From Adineta vaga (lineage: Eukaryota; Rotifera), in NCBI GenBank assembly GCA_021613535.1, contig CP075492.1, forward strand, positions 8,122,001-8,186,000: a stretch of 64,000 nt of DNA, in the 5' to 3' direction. The translations under genes and the position numbers were made by a program. Below the pieces are notes generated by a model. That model did no database searches. It had not been told where the DNA came from and saw only the letters and a list, made by a program, of their open reading frames with translations. Shown here piece after piece: positions 1 through 12,886 of the stretch (position 1 is its first letter; the number at the start of each line of letters is the position of its first letter).

Positions 1-652
1 ATCATGTCGTTCGAATCGTATGTATCACTTAACTGTCTACATAGAAGTTTTATTAAAGATCATATATTGTTTGCTTACGAATCGAATACGAAAATGAAGA
101 ACTTGTAACTGAAAATTCTAACGAAATAAAAGCTACGACATCAATGAATACCTGATATTCTTTTCATGATATTTTTTTTTCAAATCGAAAGTACAATCAA
201 CATTTGTAATGTTTTCGTATATCCATAAGACTCATCGATACAATTTGTTTTTGTCGATAATATGATATTAGCGAACATATTGAATAGTAACTGATCAAAA
301 TATTGTTTTGACGTCGATTGTTTATTGATATGTGACACCCACACTCAACCACATTTTGTTATAATCAAAAGAAGAGTGGCTTATATTTTCTTCTTTTCTC
401 GTTCGATTATCAATAGCAAATGAGAGTATTATTGATGTACCATCGTCAAAACACGTTGTACGATGACAGAACTGACTAGTTTCACATAGAGAAAAAAAAC
501 GACGACGACGAGAGTAAGACAAAAAATTCTATTATGTATCAACATACTTGTTTCCAATAGAATGTTTTCTCATCTATTTCGATTATCTTAATTTCTAGGT
601 TAACTAGACATTCAAGTTTTCGTACGTCATTTCTTTTGCGAACTCAAATATA
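1..652. other. Upstream intergenic, no gene seen
   Basis: AT-rich sequence without a convincing exon. The short minus-strand open frame near 322-522 has no recognisable domain and no splice context. The last part is probably the promoter and 5' leader of the C2-domain gene that starts at 653. Confidence 0.5.
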
Positions 653-1902
653 ATGCTTTCGGTATCAACAACAAATAATGATCAATCTGATAGTTATGAT
701 ATGACTATCACCTTCTATTCAATTGAGGTTAGGTTTTGTTAAATACATTTATTGATTTGTTTATTAATATATTCTACTTTCTAGAATATATCCATGATGA
801 ATCGTACCCTATATACGGATTTATATTTTATAGCTAAACTTGATGATCAAATTTCTTTGATGTTAGTAGAAAATTTTACTTTTTTAAAATTTATTCTATA
901 TATTCTAGGTCAACATATCTACCTATTACATCGACACTCAAATGGAACAATGAACAATGGATCGTTTTGAATATACCTTCCCAGACAAAACTTGTAGTCA
1001 ATGTCTATGGTACTGATAAGGACAATATTATGAATAATCATTTAGGTAATTTTGAAATTGCCGATCTAATACATTACAAAGCTCCTTTTGATGGTCATGC
1101 TATTATTGATTCATTTGGTCAACGTCATGGTTGTTTTCATTTATCGATGCATTCAACAAAATCATCGAGCGAAACTCAACAACTTCCTCATTATACATTC
1201 GATGGGCCATGTCGATATTCACGTCATGAATCGTTAACTATTGATCGTTTTACTAAACGTCCTACTAATGGTGTTTCTTCTACCTGGCAAATACAATTAC
1301 GACGAATTCCTTATTTTTTTCCTTCAAATGAACATCAACCATTGAAACGACCAAATAAATCAACCTTTGAATTATATACTACTTCTCATGGACGAACTTT
1401 AAAAGCAAATGAAAACGGACGATTATCAAATTCAGATCATTTATGGAAATTAATTTTCTTTGATAAATCAATACAAAAGATTAAACCACGTATTTATACT
1501 TATATAATTGATGATAATACTTGGCAATTTAGTGAAACTGGTTATCAATTTTTTACCACTGTTGCAACTAAACATACTGTCTTAGCTGGTTGTTCTGATT
1601 CTATTCGTTATGCTGGTGAATTTCATATCCGACCTAAATTTGGTTGGAATCGATTGGATGATGAATGGGAAATCGTATTTGATAATGCATCTGGAACATT
1701 CTCTCCAAATTCTGATTTATTAGTCAATTTGAAAAAATTGATGTTATTTAATTTTCCTGACTTGAATATTATTACATATGATTATAAAGATCCATTGTTA
1801 AGAGAAAGTATCGAACAATTGGAACTAAATGCAAGAAGATATGAACGTAGAACAGCAATAACAACTAACAGACACGTTTTTTCGAATTGGCCATTAATTT
1901 AA
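653..1902 (+). CDS. C2-domain protein of unknown function
   Basis: Three exons join in frame: 653-727, 785-861 and 909-1902, giving 381 residues. The open frame from 967 starts at a TTG and misses the first two exons. The N-terminal ~110 residues look like a C2 beta-sandwich: YDMTITFYSIE, then LYTDLYFIAKLDDQ, then TLKWNNEQWIVLNIP and LVVNVYGTD. The remaining ~270 residues form a second conserved-looking segment containing GRTLKANENGRLS, YAGEFHIRPK and NASGTFSP, which I cannot assign to a named family. The C2 part suggests phospholipid or protein binding in the cytoplasm; the Ca2+-coordinating aspartates are not all evident, so calcium dependence is uncertain. Both introns are below 60 nt, as in neighbouring genes. 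ATG at 653 is chosen because it opens the first C2 strand; an upstream exon cannot be excluded. Confidence 0.65.
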
Positions 1903-2250
1903 CATGTTTATAACGTTTTTCCACATATTTTAATGTCTTTATATTCAGGTGATCACTTTTCTTTCATTGTATGCTGTAATGTCTTTCAAATAGATTTTAT
2001 TGTATTATTTCGAAACCCTATCAGAAACATGCGTCAAATCTTTAATGTTATCAATTGTAATTGTGTATGAGATTTGTATCTTGATATAAAACTGTCTGTT
2101 TAGATACATTCGCTGAATGACTTGTATTGATAATAAATAAGACCATTATAGAATCAGGTACGTATTTCAGTTCGTTTTTAACAAGTAGCGAGAGAATGTA
2201 CAGTATCATTGTCGAAATGAAAGAGTCAATAAATATTATTTTCATGTATT

Positions 2251-2271
2251 GTTTTAGACATCAAACAAACG
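2251..2271 (+). promoter_or_regulatory. Splice acceptor just upstream of ATG (possible spliced-leader site)
   Basis: TTTTAG ends at 2258, immediately before a 13 nt leader and the ATG of the small orphan gene. No in-frame upstream exon is apparent. A similar arrangement occurs before the OPT gene (AG at 51460-51461). Confidence 0.3.
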
Positions 2272-2583
2272 ATGTTTCGCTCTAAAACCAAACAACCAGA
2301 AGTACCTAAGATCATAAATCGTTCAGTAGTACTTTGTGAAGTCTATCCAACAGATGCACTTGTTAGCAACGAGTTTCATATATTACCAGTACTTGGTGTT
2401 CTCAAACGACATAAATTTGAGATCAAGCCTGTCGTTACACGTTCTTTGATTCATTATTTCTGTGAACTTCGCGAAAATGTTGAACCATGGTCTAGTGAAT
2501 TATTGGAACAAGCAATGCGAGAAGCACTACCTCCAGATGTACGTCATGCGAATCGACCACCAGTTTATTGGAATTTTGCTTAA
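2272..2583 (+). CDS. Small orphan protein, 103 aa
   Basis: An intact 103-residue ORF, MFRSKTKQPEVPKI to PPVYWNFA, without a recognised domain, signal peptide or membrane segment. It has ordinary coding composition and is followed by AATAAA at 2635. A good splice acceptor (TTTTAG, ending at 2258) sits 13 nt before the ATG. So either an upstream exon exists, or this is a spliced-leader trans-splice acceptor, which bdelloids are known to use. It could also be the last exon of a longer gene, but I see no matching upstream exon in the 370 nt gap after the C2 gene. Function unknown. Confidence 0.5.
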   Translation: MFRSKTKQPEVPKIINRSVVLCEVYPTDALVSNEFHILPVLGVLKRHKFEIKPVVTRSLIHYFCELRENVEPWSSELLEQAMREALPPDVRHANRPPVYWNFA

Positions 2584-2634
2584 AAATATTTTAATACTAA
2601 AAGGCTGATTTTTCTTTTTCTCTTCTTCATTTGC

Positions 2635-2640
2635 AATAAA
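2635..2640 (+). terminator. Polyadenylation signal AATAAA
   Basis: Canonical AATAAA about 52 nt after the stop codon of the 103-residue ORF and before the AP-3 beta gene. Confidence 0.5.
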
Positions 2641-2832
2641 TCTTCATAGATTTGAGACATCAACTCACTCCTAGTTGTATCTACTACTGACATCTATTCT
2701 CATCTATTTATTCGTTGGTTGTTGATCCTCTATGCATGTATGCAGCTTTAGTTTTCCATACTATCTCTGTCTGTCTGATCGAGATCGATTTCTTCCATAG
2801 ATAAATTTTCTATCTCATTCGTAATCGTAAAC

Positions 2833-5800
2833 ATGAATCTCAACGAACGATCATTAACAACATTATCCACCATGAATGCTCAAGGATCAAGTGGAGCATC
2901 AAATCCATCGGATGAACAAACAGAACCAACTACTTCATTAGGATTTTTCGCACTTGATTATAAAAAGTAATGAAAACAATAATTAATTTTATTATTTACT
3001 TTTCTGTATAATTTTAGACATGAGGATCTGAAACAAATGTTGGACAGTAATAAAGATAATTTAAAATTAGAAGCAATGCGTCGAATCATTGGAGTAAGAC
3101 GAAAGAAAAACGACGGTTGTTTTCATATCGACATCTTTGATTATAGATGATTGCCAAAGGTAAAGACGCTGCTGATCTTTTTCCAGCTGTAGTAAAAAAT
3201 GTTGTTTCAAAAAATATGGAAGTTAAAAAATTAGTCTATGTTTATCTAATGCGTTATGCTGAAGAACAACAAGATCTAGCATTACTTTCAATTGCAACAT
3301 TTCAACGAGGATTAAAAGTAAAATTTGAATAAAAAGATTTTGTTTTCTTTGAAGTAGTTTTGATGTTTGTTTTTATTTAGGATCCAAATCAATTGATTCG
3401 TGCAAGTGCCTTACGTGTCCTATCAAGTATTCGTGTTCCAACAATTGTTTCAATTATGATGTTAGCAATACGTGATGCTGTTAGCGATATGTCACCTTAT
3501 GTAAGAAAAACAGCAGCAAATGCTATAGCAAAATTATATGCGTAAGTTTTTTTTTGAATTTGTTGAGAATGATCTGATTTTTTATCTGTAGCTTGGATCC
3601 AGAATTGAAAGATGAATTAGTTTTAATTATAACGAAATTACTTGCCGATAAAACAATTGTAAGTAGAAGTAATAGTTTGTTGGATGTGAAAATCTCTTCT
3701 TTTTCTAATCTAGTTAGTCAATGGTAGTGCTGTTCAAGCATTTGAACATGTTTGTCCTGAACGAATTGATTTAATTCATAAAAATTATCGACGTTTATGT
3801 AATTTATTGGTTGATATTGATGAATGGGGACAAGTAACAATCTTAAATATGTTAACAAGATATGCACGTTCACAATTTGTTGATCCGAATAAAGTATAGT
3901 TGATAATTATGAATAAGTATCGATCCATTTAATTCTCGGTTTTTTCTCTCTATTTCTAGACATTAGAAGATGAGAAGAAAAGTTTTTATGAAGATGAAAC
4001 CGAAAAAAATACTGATGAAGAAGAAGATGGATTAGATAAACGAACCTATATCATGGATAGTGATCATCGTCTATTATTACGATGTACCAAACCATTATTA
4101 CAAAGTCGAAATTCAGCTGTATGTATAGTTTTGTTGTTAACTATATGATTAGTTATTTGTTTAAAGGTTGTTATGGCTGTTGCGCAATTGTATTATTACG
4201 TTGCACCAAAAAGTGAAATACAAATCGTTGCCAAATCATTGATTCGTTTACTTCGTCATCATCGGTAATTTTCGATTCTTTGTTAGAGAAATTTGAAAAT
4301 TTCCATGTATTTTCGTTTGTGTAGTGAAATTCAAACGATCGTTTTGAAATCCATTGCATCGATTGCAGATAAACATAAAGATATATTTGAACCATATTTA
4401 AAATCATTCTATGTTCATTCAAATGATAGTGGTCTTGTTAAACGTTATAAACTTGAAATTCTAACAACTTTAGCAAATGCATCCAATATTTCTACTATAC
4501 TTCGAGAATTTCAAGTAAAATGAAACATTTAATTTCGATTTTTGTATAAAAAATGATCTGTTCATTCAGACGTATGTTCTTAGTCCAGATAAAGAATTTG
4601 GTGCTCAAACTATTCATGCAATTGGTCGATGTGCAAGTACAATATCTGATGTTACAGAAGCTTGTCTGAATGGTCTCGTAGCATTAATGTCAAAGAAAGA
4701 CGAAACAATCGTGGCGGAAAGTGTCGTCGTAGTGAAAAAATTATTACAAATAAATGTAAAACGAATATTTGAGGAAAATAAAAGAAAGAATAAAACGCTT
4801 TTATTTTTGTTTTATTCATTCTTAGCCATCACAATATAGTGAAATTATCAAACATATTGTTCGTATGGTTGATAAAGTAACTGTTCCAACTGCACGTGCA
4901 TCAATTTTATGGTTAATTGGAGAATATTCTGATCGTATTAGTAAATTAGCACCAGATGTTTTAAGAAAAATGGCGAAATCCTTTCCAGATGAAGTTGGTT
5001 CTATTGGTTCGATTTGAATGAATATATGAATGTTTCTTTTAGGAAACAATTGTTAAACATCAAATCTTGAATTTAGCTGCGAAACTTTATGTTGTTAATG
5101 CTAAACAAACGCATCTCTTAGTTCAATATGTATTTAATTTAGCTAAGTATGATACAAATTATGATACACGTGATAAAGCACGACTTCTTCGGTATGTTTA
5201 TTTCAATTATTGAATCTTATTTTTTTTGCTATTGTTGTCGTTATAGAGCATTGTTATTTCAAGCAGACAAATGTCCAATATTAAGTAAAAATGCTAAAAA
5301 GATTCTATTAGCACCGAAACCAGCACCTGTTCTTGAATCAATTGTTCGAGGTAGAATAATTGCCATCATTCCATATCTGCCAATGACTATTACTGTTTTT
5401 TTCTCATAGATCATGATCAATACACATTAGGAACTTTATCATTCGTTATTGGTCAAAAGGCTGTTGGTTTTAAAGACTTACCAGATTTTCCAATGGAACC
5501 ACCAGATCCAAGTGTTCGTAATGTCGAAATTGTGGCACCACCAACACCACAACATGAGTTATTCCGAAAATCAAATACGAATAATGCAGGAATAACTTCG
5601 GGTGGAAAGAAGAAAAGTGGTACTACAGAAACTTTCTATTCTGATGAAGAAGAAGAAACATCAACTGAAGGACCTGATACTGACGATGATGAAGATGAAG
5701 ATGAAGATGAAGAAGAAGAAGAGGAGGAAGAAGAAGATGAGAAGGATGAAGATGAAGACGAAGAGGAAGAGGAAGAAGAAAACGAAAAACCAAAATTTAA

Positions 5801-7318
5801 AGAAAATAAATTGAAAACAAATGAATATGAACAGTTAGATGCTCGACCTACGAACAATGTTGAACAAAATCAAGACGACGACGAAGAAGAAGAAGAAGAA
5901 AGTGGCAGTGAAGAAGAGGAAGAATCCGAAGAAGAAAGTGACGAAGATGAAGATGAAGGATTATCGGATGAAGAAAAAGTAAGATTTTAAACAGTCAAAT
6001 ATTGCTTTACTTATAATCCCGTTTTTTTTTCATAGCTACATCTCAAACAAACACCAACTGTCGCGAAATCAGTATCAACCATAGCTGTTAGTGATTATAC
6101 AATTCCAGCACAAGAAAAATCTCTTTTAGATATGGATTGTAACTAACTAATTAACTATCAAAAATATTCCTTCACTTAATCATCTTCTTTTCTCTAGTGG
6201 AAGCATTTCTTGGTTCATCATCGACAACTGTACAATCAGTACCAACTAAAAGCACGATGTTCGATGATTTAAATGGTTTAGACTCTCTTACTGTATGTTT
6301 GTATTATTCATTTAAAATTTAATTTAAGTTAAATTTTATTTTTCAGACAACATCTTCAACACAAGCAAAACATTATGATTGTTTAAATCGTATTACTGGT
6401 CAAGGTTTACAAATTCAATATCGTTTTCCACGTACACCATTTCGACAATTATCAAATATGGTTCATGTAGAATTGATCTTTACCAATACAACAACAAATA
6501 AAGATATTCAAGCAATTAAATTTCTCAAAGCAGTTTGTTTCTCATTTAGTTTTGTTGAATAAACTCTATAGAATTTTCTTTTCCAATAGAAATCAAATTT
6601 AAACATTTATGGATTTGATGAAATCGATAGTTTACCAAGTGGTGCATCAAAAACAGCGTCAATTGGTATTGATTTTAATGACAAAACTCAACCAGCATCA
6701 TTTGATATTTCATTTGATAATAATTCTCAAGCAACTTCATTAACAATTTCCTCTCATGTTGGAGAATTGTTTGAACAACGATTTTTAAATGAACAAGAAT
6801 TTAATCAACATTTAACTCGTCTGCGTGGTATGAGTGAAATTACTGGTAGTGTCAATGTTGATGAAACACAACAATCGAAATTAAACTTTACGACAATTCA
6901 AACAAAAGTATTTCAATGTGCCAATTTAATTTCAGTACCATCAGGTTCAGGAGATTCAAGTATCTTTCGGTAAGTAATGAAAATATCTTCTCTAGTAGAA
7001 AAATAAAACAAATAGAGACACGAGAAAGAATTCGATCTTATATATCATAGTCTAATATCTGATAGATGTCTCTTAGAGTAATCAAACACTCGCTTACACT
7101 TTCCTTTCCGATATCAAAGTCTTTATCTATGAAAGGTCTTAGCAACGAGTACATTTCTTTTTTTTAGTTTCTCCGGACAAACAATTTCAAGTAAATCACT
7201 TCTACTTCTTACAATTCAATTAAATCCTCGTCAATCAACAGTTAATTTAACGATTAATTCAGATCAAATCGTTCTTGCAACAATGTTACTCAAAGAAATC
7301 AAACAAACATTTCCATAA
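2833..7318 (+). CDS. AP3B1: AP-3 complex subunit beta
   Basis: Nineteen exons (2833-2966, 3018-3093, 3147-3317, 3381-3541, 3592-3658, 3714-3893, 3960-4118, 4167-4264, 4325-4514, 4570-4755, 4826-4993, 5043-5191, 5247-5350, 5410-5978, 6036-6138, 6198-6292, 6347-6532, 6590-6969, 7168-7318) sum to 1,108 codons, near the ~1,090 of vertebrate AP3B. The N-terminal adaptin trunk is an alpha-solenoid with hallmark stretches such as [34 protein letters not shown] and [15 protein letters not shown]. Exon 14 holds the hinge, here extremely acidic (Glu/Asp runs at ~5690-5970). The C-terminal ear follows. AP-3 is a heterotetramer sorting cargo from endosome/TGN to lysosome-related organelles; beta-3 is a large subunit. 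Animals have paralogues AP3B1 and AP3B2 and I cannot say which is nearer. A second ATG at 2872 is a possible alternative start. Confidence 0.93.
5641..5978 (+). other. Acidic hinge of AP-3 beta (Glu/Asp low complexity)
   Basis: GAA/GAT/GAG triplet runs encode long Glu/Asp blocks, interrupted near 5790-5880 by a Lys/Asn-rich spacer. Acidic hinges are typical of AP-3 beta subunits. The triplet composition also opens long spurious frames (Ser-rich on the minus strand, Lys-rich in the next frame), which are not genes. Confidence 0.8.
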
Positions 7319-7411
7319 AAACAATGATTATCAATATATCTTCCGATAATATTCCATTTATTTTCTAGTATTTATCGATCTGGTTGTTGTCATTCTTAGA
7401 AGTGCAATATA

Positions 7412-7431
7412 CATATATATATATATATATT
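7412..7431. repeat. (AT)n microsatellite
   Basis: Alternating AT tract in the 3' region of the AP-3 beta gene, between its stop and AATAAA at 7457. Confidence 0.8.
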
Positions 7432-7456
7432 TATCTCATTTTATTTATTCTTATTT

Positions 7457-7462
7457 AATAAA
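7457..7462 (+). terminator. Polyadenylation signal AATAAA
   Basis: Canonical AATAAA 139 nt after the AP-3 beta stop codon, in the 369 nt gap before the convergent LIM-only gene. Confidence 0.5.
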
Positions 7463-7687
7463 ATACGTTCTTCTTTTTTTCCGAATCTAACTCTCAATTA
7501 TCAATTTGATCGTATTCATACCAAGAAACCTTGTTTTCTCATTATTTTTTGTTTTAATTTCAATATAACTATTTTATATGTATATTTCGAATTTGTTTTT
7601 TTTTCTTAACAATTACAAAAGATATAAACAAACAGACAACAATTCATTCGATCGACAAGAGATAAGAAGAAGAATAAAAACAAAATT

Positions 7688-10255
7688 TCAATATAAGTCA
7701 TCACCATTCACTGTTGTAATCGATGATGAATTGTTATTATTTATAGTATTACTGAGCAAAGAATGTGTAATAGTATTTGAATTATGCAGATTATTTAAAA
7801 GTGATATATGTCCAGTATGATGATATTGTGGTGGTAGTGGTGGTGTGATAAAAGTTTGTTGGCCAGTTGCAAGTATGGTTGTTGTTGGCGCTGCTACTAC
7901 ATTGGCGGTGGCGGCAGCGGCGGTTGTCGCAGCTCGTGAAGCTTTTCCTCCACGTTTCGATGTTGCATTTCCACGTTTTGTAACAGGAGTATTTGTTGTT
8001 GATTTAAGTGGATTATCTTTTTCACAAAATGGTTGTCCATTAAAAAGAACATATCGATCACCTTTAACTAAAGGTATTTGACATTTCATACAAGTAAAAC
8101 AAGAAAGATGATAAACATAATTTGGATTAACACGCATTATTTGTTCATTTGTTCCAATAACTTGACTACATAATGAACATGGTCGACTACCATATCTTCT
8201 ACAAAATGAATAGATCAATATATATATATATATTCAATCAAATGTTAAAAAAATTCTTCTTACTTGATATAATCAGATTTACACAAGAGTGCATTATCTT
8301 TTATATAAAATGTTGGAGCAACATCAGCTAGAACGACATCACAAGATTGACAACGTAAACATTGCATATGCCAATAATTTCCACGCGATAAACGATCTTG
8401 TGTATGAAGAAAATATCGTTCTTGTATGGGTTGTGAACAATGTGAACATGTATGAATAGTTGTATTCGTTGTATTTTGTTGATTTGAATCAAAACGAGGA
8501 GCAATTGGTACCATTTTAGTTTGTATTGTCGATGATTGCTGATCAAATACGAATGCTTGTGATTCAAGTTTAGGCTGCATTAATACAACTGAACTATTGT
8601 TATTGCCTAGAATAAATGAATGACAAGAGAATGATTAATATTCATGTTCTTCATTCTTTCATATTATTACTACTACGACTACATCTTGATTTCAATTTAT
8701 TTTCCAATTATGAAATGATGATCGATGGCGATTGTGCATGTATACGAATGAGATGAGATGAGATGAGATGAGATTCTTTCTCTCGGCTTTTTCTACTTGA
8801 CACATGAGGGCAACAGAAAGAAAGAAAGAAAGAAAGAAAAGAGAAGAGAAGAAAAGAAAAGCTTAATAAATATAATGATCAGCGAAAAAGAAAATCATCA
8901 TCAAAGTAGTTATGATTACACAAGATGAACGAATAAACGAGGTAACTAAATCATTATCAACTGTATTACATTTTGTAAAGAATCGACTAATTGCTTGGAC
9001 AATTACTTTAATTACACTTGTTCTCCTTTGTCTGCACAACAGCAGGTGCAACACAAAAAAGAAGAGAAGAAAAGAAAAGAAAAGAAAAGCAAAGCAATCA
9101 AATGATTGCAGTTATAGACAACGAACCAATCTTTCGATGATCTTCATTAGAACAGCTACCATACTTTTTATTAATTGATAATACTAAAAGAACTATTTTT
9201 AATATATTTAAAAATAGAAACAAAGAAGAACAAGAAGAAAAAAAAGTTCGTCCTAAAGATAAATGAATGAAAAACATGACAGATAGAAAGATCAAAGTCT
9301 TAATTAATCAGATGTATTTTTAGTTTTCATCAAAATGATAAATTTACTCATTTCTTTTTTATGATTTTCATTATTCAAAAATCTACCTGTATATATCATC
9401 ATATGAATAATAGAATAATAATTTATCGATAATATATGTTGTTCAGCATGTCAAGAAACATTGTGTACAATATTTCATACATATGATGTTCTATCAGGCA
9501 AAATTGTACGTCTCGTCTCGTCCCGTTTGCGCACAGAAACAGAACTTGATCTCATTTTTTTTTCCTTCTCTCGTTGCCTTCTTATTTCTATTTTCTTCAG
9601 CATGCTACCAGCACTAACTAACATCACTCATGATTCTTTCTTTTTTCCATTCTTTATTATATTACAAATAGACATCATCAACTAATATATCGAAGAAGAT
9701 GAAGATATGTATATAATCGAACGAAGACATTGAAATCAGATGTGAAAAGAAAAACTACGAATCTGTGCGTTGTGATCGTTCTCGTGTGTGTATTTTTTTA
9801 ATGACAATTCAAATTAGTAAAACATATGTGTCTATGTATAGAATTCTTTGGCTAATGAATAGACATATGAGATCATTATTCATAATTTAAAGAATTCTTT
9901 ATCGAAAAAAAAACTTACGAGGATTGTCTGATTGTTATGCAAAGTTTATTATGTTTTTTAATTAACGAAATTGATTTGTTAACATATACAATTTCATCAT
10001 TTCTTCGTTCTTTTTCTATCGTCGATAAAAAGGTGCTCGTTATGTTGTTTTTTTTAAATTGAGGATCTCATATTTTCTCATGTAAAATGAGTGTAGAAGC
10101 AATTAAACATGAGAAGAAAAAAGTCTTGAACTAAGTGATTATTGATTTGAACAAAATTTTCTGAGAAAATTCAATTCTTCGAAATATTTTCTTAGCTTAC
10201 CTGTGGTAGAAGCCGCACCACGTCGACGAGTAGTATTTCGACTTGCTCTCACCAT
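7688..10255 (-). CDS. LMO4: LIM-only protein, LMO4/Beadex-like
   Basis: Three exons on the minus strand: 10255-10201, 8606-8264 and 8198-7688, 302 residues, frame intact across both junctions. Two LIM zinc-binding domains lie back to back. LIM1 starts CSHCSQPIQERYFL and ends LLCKSDYIKRYG; LIM2 starts CSLCSQVI and ends GQPFCEKDNP, with the expected Cys/His spacing. The short inter-LIM linker and motifs such as VYHLSCFTC and LVKGDRY are closest to LMO4. LMO proteins do not bind DNA; they bridge transcription factors and LDB/CLIM cofactors in the nucleus. Unusually, a ~40-residue N-terminal extension and a ~110-residue Thr/Ala/Asn-rich tail flank the LIM pair, whereas vertebrate LMO4 is about 165 residues. 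The tail contains a KRGGK basic patch. ATG at 10255 is chosen because exon 1 ends in a perfect donor and joins in phase. Confidence 0.82.
8750..8774. repeat. (GAGAT)5 microsatellite
   Basis: Five perfect copies of the pentamer GAGAT inside the long LMO4-like intron. Confidence 0.9.
8816..8839. repeat. (GAAA)n microsatellite
   Basis: About six tetramer copies, continuing into looser GAGAA/GAAAA purine repeats to about 8860. Confidence 0.85.
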
Positions 10256-12886
10256 CTGTGGATATCTTTCTTCGTTGTCACAGCGTTTAGTGGTGTGTTC
10301 TTTTTTTTTTTGAAAAAAGAAATGAATCTCACTGTGTATGTGTGCGTACGTGTGTTACAAAAAAGACGTGGATGTGTGGCGTGTGTTCTGTTCTTCTTAT
10401 ACATACATACGATAGAACACGAAAAAAAAAGAAGAAAAAAAAGAAAGCAAACTACTAAATGACGAGGAGGAGAACGACGACGAAAAAATCTCTCTATTCA
10501 CAATCACCTCTAACTGAATGAGCTAATTAAAAACACAAGATACTTATTTCTCGTTTTTTTTTCTCTTCCTTTTAGCACATTTACGGTTCTCTCGGGTGAC
10601 GAATGTGTCTTATGTATACACACTACATTATATTCTAACGGCACTTGATTATCTCTTCACATCTATTCGAAATAGTAACGAAGAACGATGAGGATAAAGG
10701 TACTGTCACATGGCAAGAGATAAAACAAGAAAAGATAGCAAAAAGACGATAAGGAAGCGACGACAATCTCTCTACACTCCAGATATGTTTAGCGAATACA
10801 TCATAATCAAGTGTCAGAAACAGTTTTATTAATTATTCATCAATTCAAATATAGATGTAAAATTCAAATACTAATCTCTTTTTATTACTCGATTTCTTAT
10901 CATCTAGAACATAAACGCTAGACATTTTATTGAAAAGTTCATTCAAAAGAAATTGATGTAATTTTCTTTTGTTATGCATATCGATGCATATGACGCAAGC
11001 GAATATACATATAGTTGCATTAATAGATTGAATTGATTGTAGGTAATAGAGAAAGAAGAATTTCTTCAAGCCGAGACATCAATAAATATTCTCTACGGGT
11101 AAAATGAATAAGATTGTTTTAATGATAATAATAATCCAGTCATCAACGTATTTAACAAACACAGCTGAATCGAAAGCGAATAAATATGTGCAATTCAAAT
11201 GATGGTAATTTTCCTACTATGTTACTGTTTCTCACACATCTACATCTAACATACGTTATTTATTTATACCATGTGTGTCCACTGTAAAGATTGGATAGAC
11301 TTACTATTATTATTAATGTTAACCATCGGTTTAGATAAAGTTGGTGAAGGTATCATTAATGATTCGAATAAAAGATCATCCTCCATTAAGTCATTGAACA
11401 TGGTTAATTTCGACGAGAAGATTATCTAGAATGACGACAATAGAAAGAAATCTAACTGAAAGAATCGTTCACATTCTCTATTAGTCAAGAGGTATGAAGC
11501 ATGGAAAGCTATATGAATGAGATTCTGTTAGATGAGTTGAATGAGAAACAAGATAAAAGCGGGAAGTTGAAGAGATGATGGATGTAGAATACTATCGCTA
11601 TCGTCTCGCAACTCGTCGATTATTGATGGTACTCTCTGACAACAGCTAGAAAGAATACATCGATAAGAATAAAATGATGAATGAATAGAATGGTTCAAGA
11701 TTAGAGATCTACTCTTTAGCTTTCGATTAAAATCAATCGATCAATAAATATTCATTCGTAGACAGAAGAAAAACTATTTTACTTAGAAAATCATATCGAT
11801 CAACTGAATTAACTTGATGTATAATTTCTTGACAATTTATTCATATATGCATATATAAAAATGTTTCAAGGTAAATAATAAGAGAAAGATGTTTTTAAAG
11901 CGACAATATTATGAAAAAAATACATTTACTTGCCAACATCATTCGTGTAATCGAAAGATAAAGTTGTATTTACTTGTCTCTCTGAATACAATTTTCGTTT
12001 CTAATTGGTGGTATTTGTCGACGATAATCCTCATGTTCAGTCCGAATAACAATGTCGGTATGATTTGATTATAATCAAATAGTCATCATCAATAGAATAC
12101 TTAATAGTACTTGTCAAAAATCAATGGATGTCATTATTCTGATTAGATTGAATGGTGACAACAGAAGACAAAAAAAGAAATTATCAAATTTGTAATTATT
12201 GAACAATTGTTCTCAACTTTAATAAACTTGTATGAAGATGATAATTAGAAGAGACAATTCTTGCCTTTCATTTCGATTGGAATGGCTTCCAATCAGAGAT
12301 GATCTTATTTATTTCGAATATGAAACTTTTCTCCACGATAAATTCCATCGAAAAAACGTCGATCTTCAAATACTGTTCGCATTTTTATAAACTAAATTTT
12401 CGGTAATTATTAGGTTTGATAGGTCGACTTTTGGTGAATAGTATACTTGGTTCGGTTCGGTTCGGTATCACTCGACATCCTTTTACATTCATACATCTCG
12501 GAACGAGTATTCTTGTTTTTGATTCGATAGATCTGCAAAAAAAAGGTGTTCTTTAAGTATATTTTCTCGCTTAGGAAACTGGATGTTTATACGATTGTTT
12601 ACTAACACATATGTTCGATAAAAAATAGAACGGTTTGTTCCTGTGTTTTAACTAAAAAAAACTCTACCATGAATAATCATAATTTTTGTATTTACAGTAG
12701 GACGACGTTGGCAACACATATCGCTATTTTATTCCAAATAAATGTTTTTTGAAAAGAAGACAGATGTTCAGTGTTTTTATCCATATCTAATTTTGCACCT
12801 TCTTTCACTAATAGCTCTGAAATGATTTTATTCGATATAGCTATCTTTAGATGTGAGTAAATTATCGTTTTTGAAAATATTCTAAC
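10256..12886. other. Intergenic between divergent genes, no gene seen
   Basis: About 2.6 kb separates the LMO4-like start (minus) from the triple-module gene (plus). I see purine-rich and AT-rich sequence and a short GGTTC pentamer run near 12450-12466, but no exon with domain similarity. It probably contains both promoters. Confidence 0.5.

Larger units (their letters stand above)
8607..10200 (-). other. Long first intron of the LMO4-like gene
   Basis: This 1,594 nt intron is about 25 times the usual intron length in this window. It contains (GAGAT)5 at 8750-8774 and GAAA runs at 8816-8839. Several short open frames on both strands are not supported as genes. Large introns of developmental regulators often hold enhancers; that is inference here. 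Confidence 0.7.

Noticed and set aside
5602-5857. Lys-rich plus-strand and Ser-rich minus-strand frames
   Set aside because: Shadows of the acidic GAA/GAT tract in the AP-3 beta hinge.
9461-9685. Short frame in the LMO4-like intron (with several others at 8863-9295)
   Set aside because: No domain, biased composition, wholly inside an intron defined by good splice sites.
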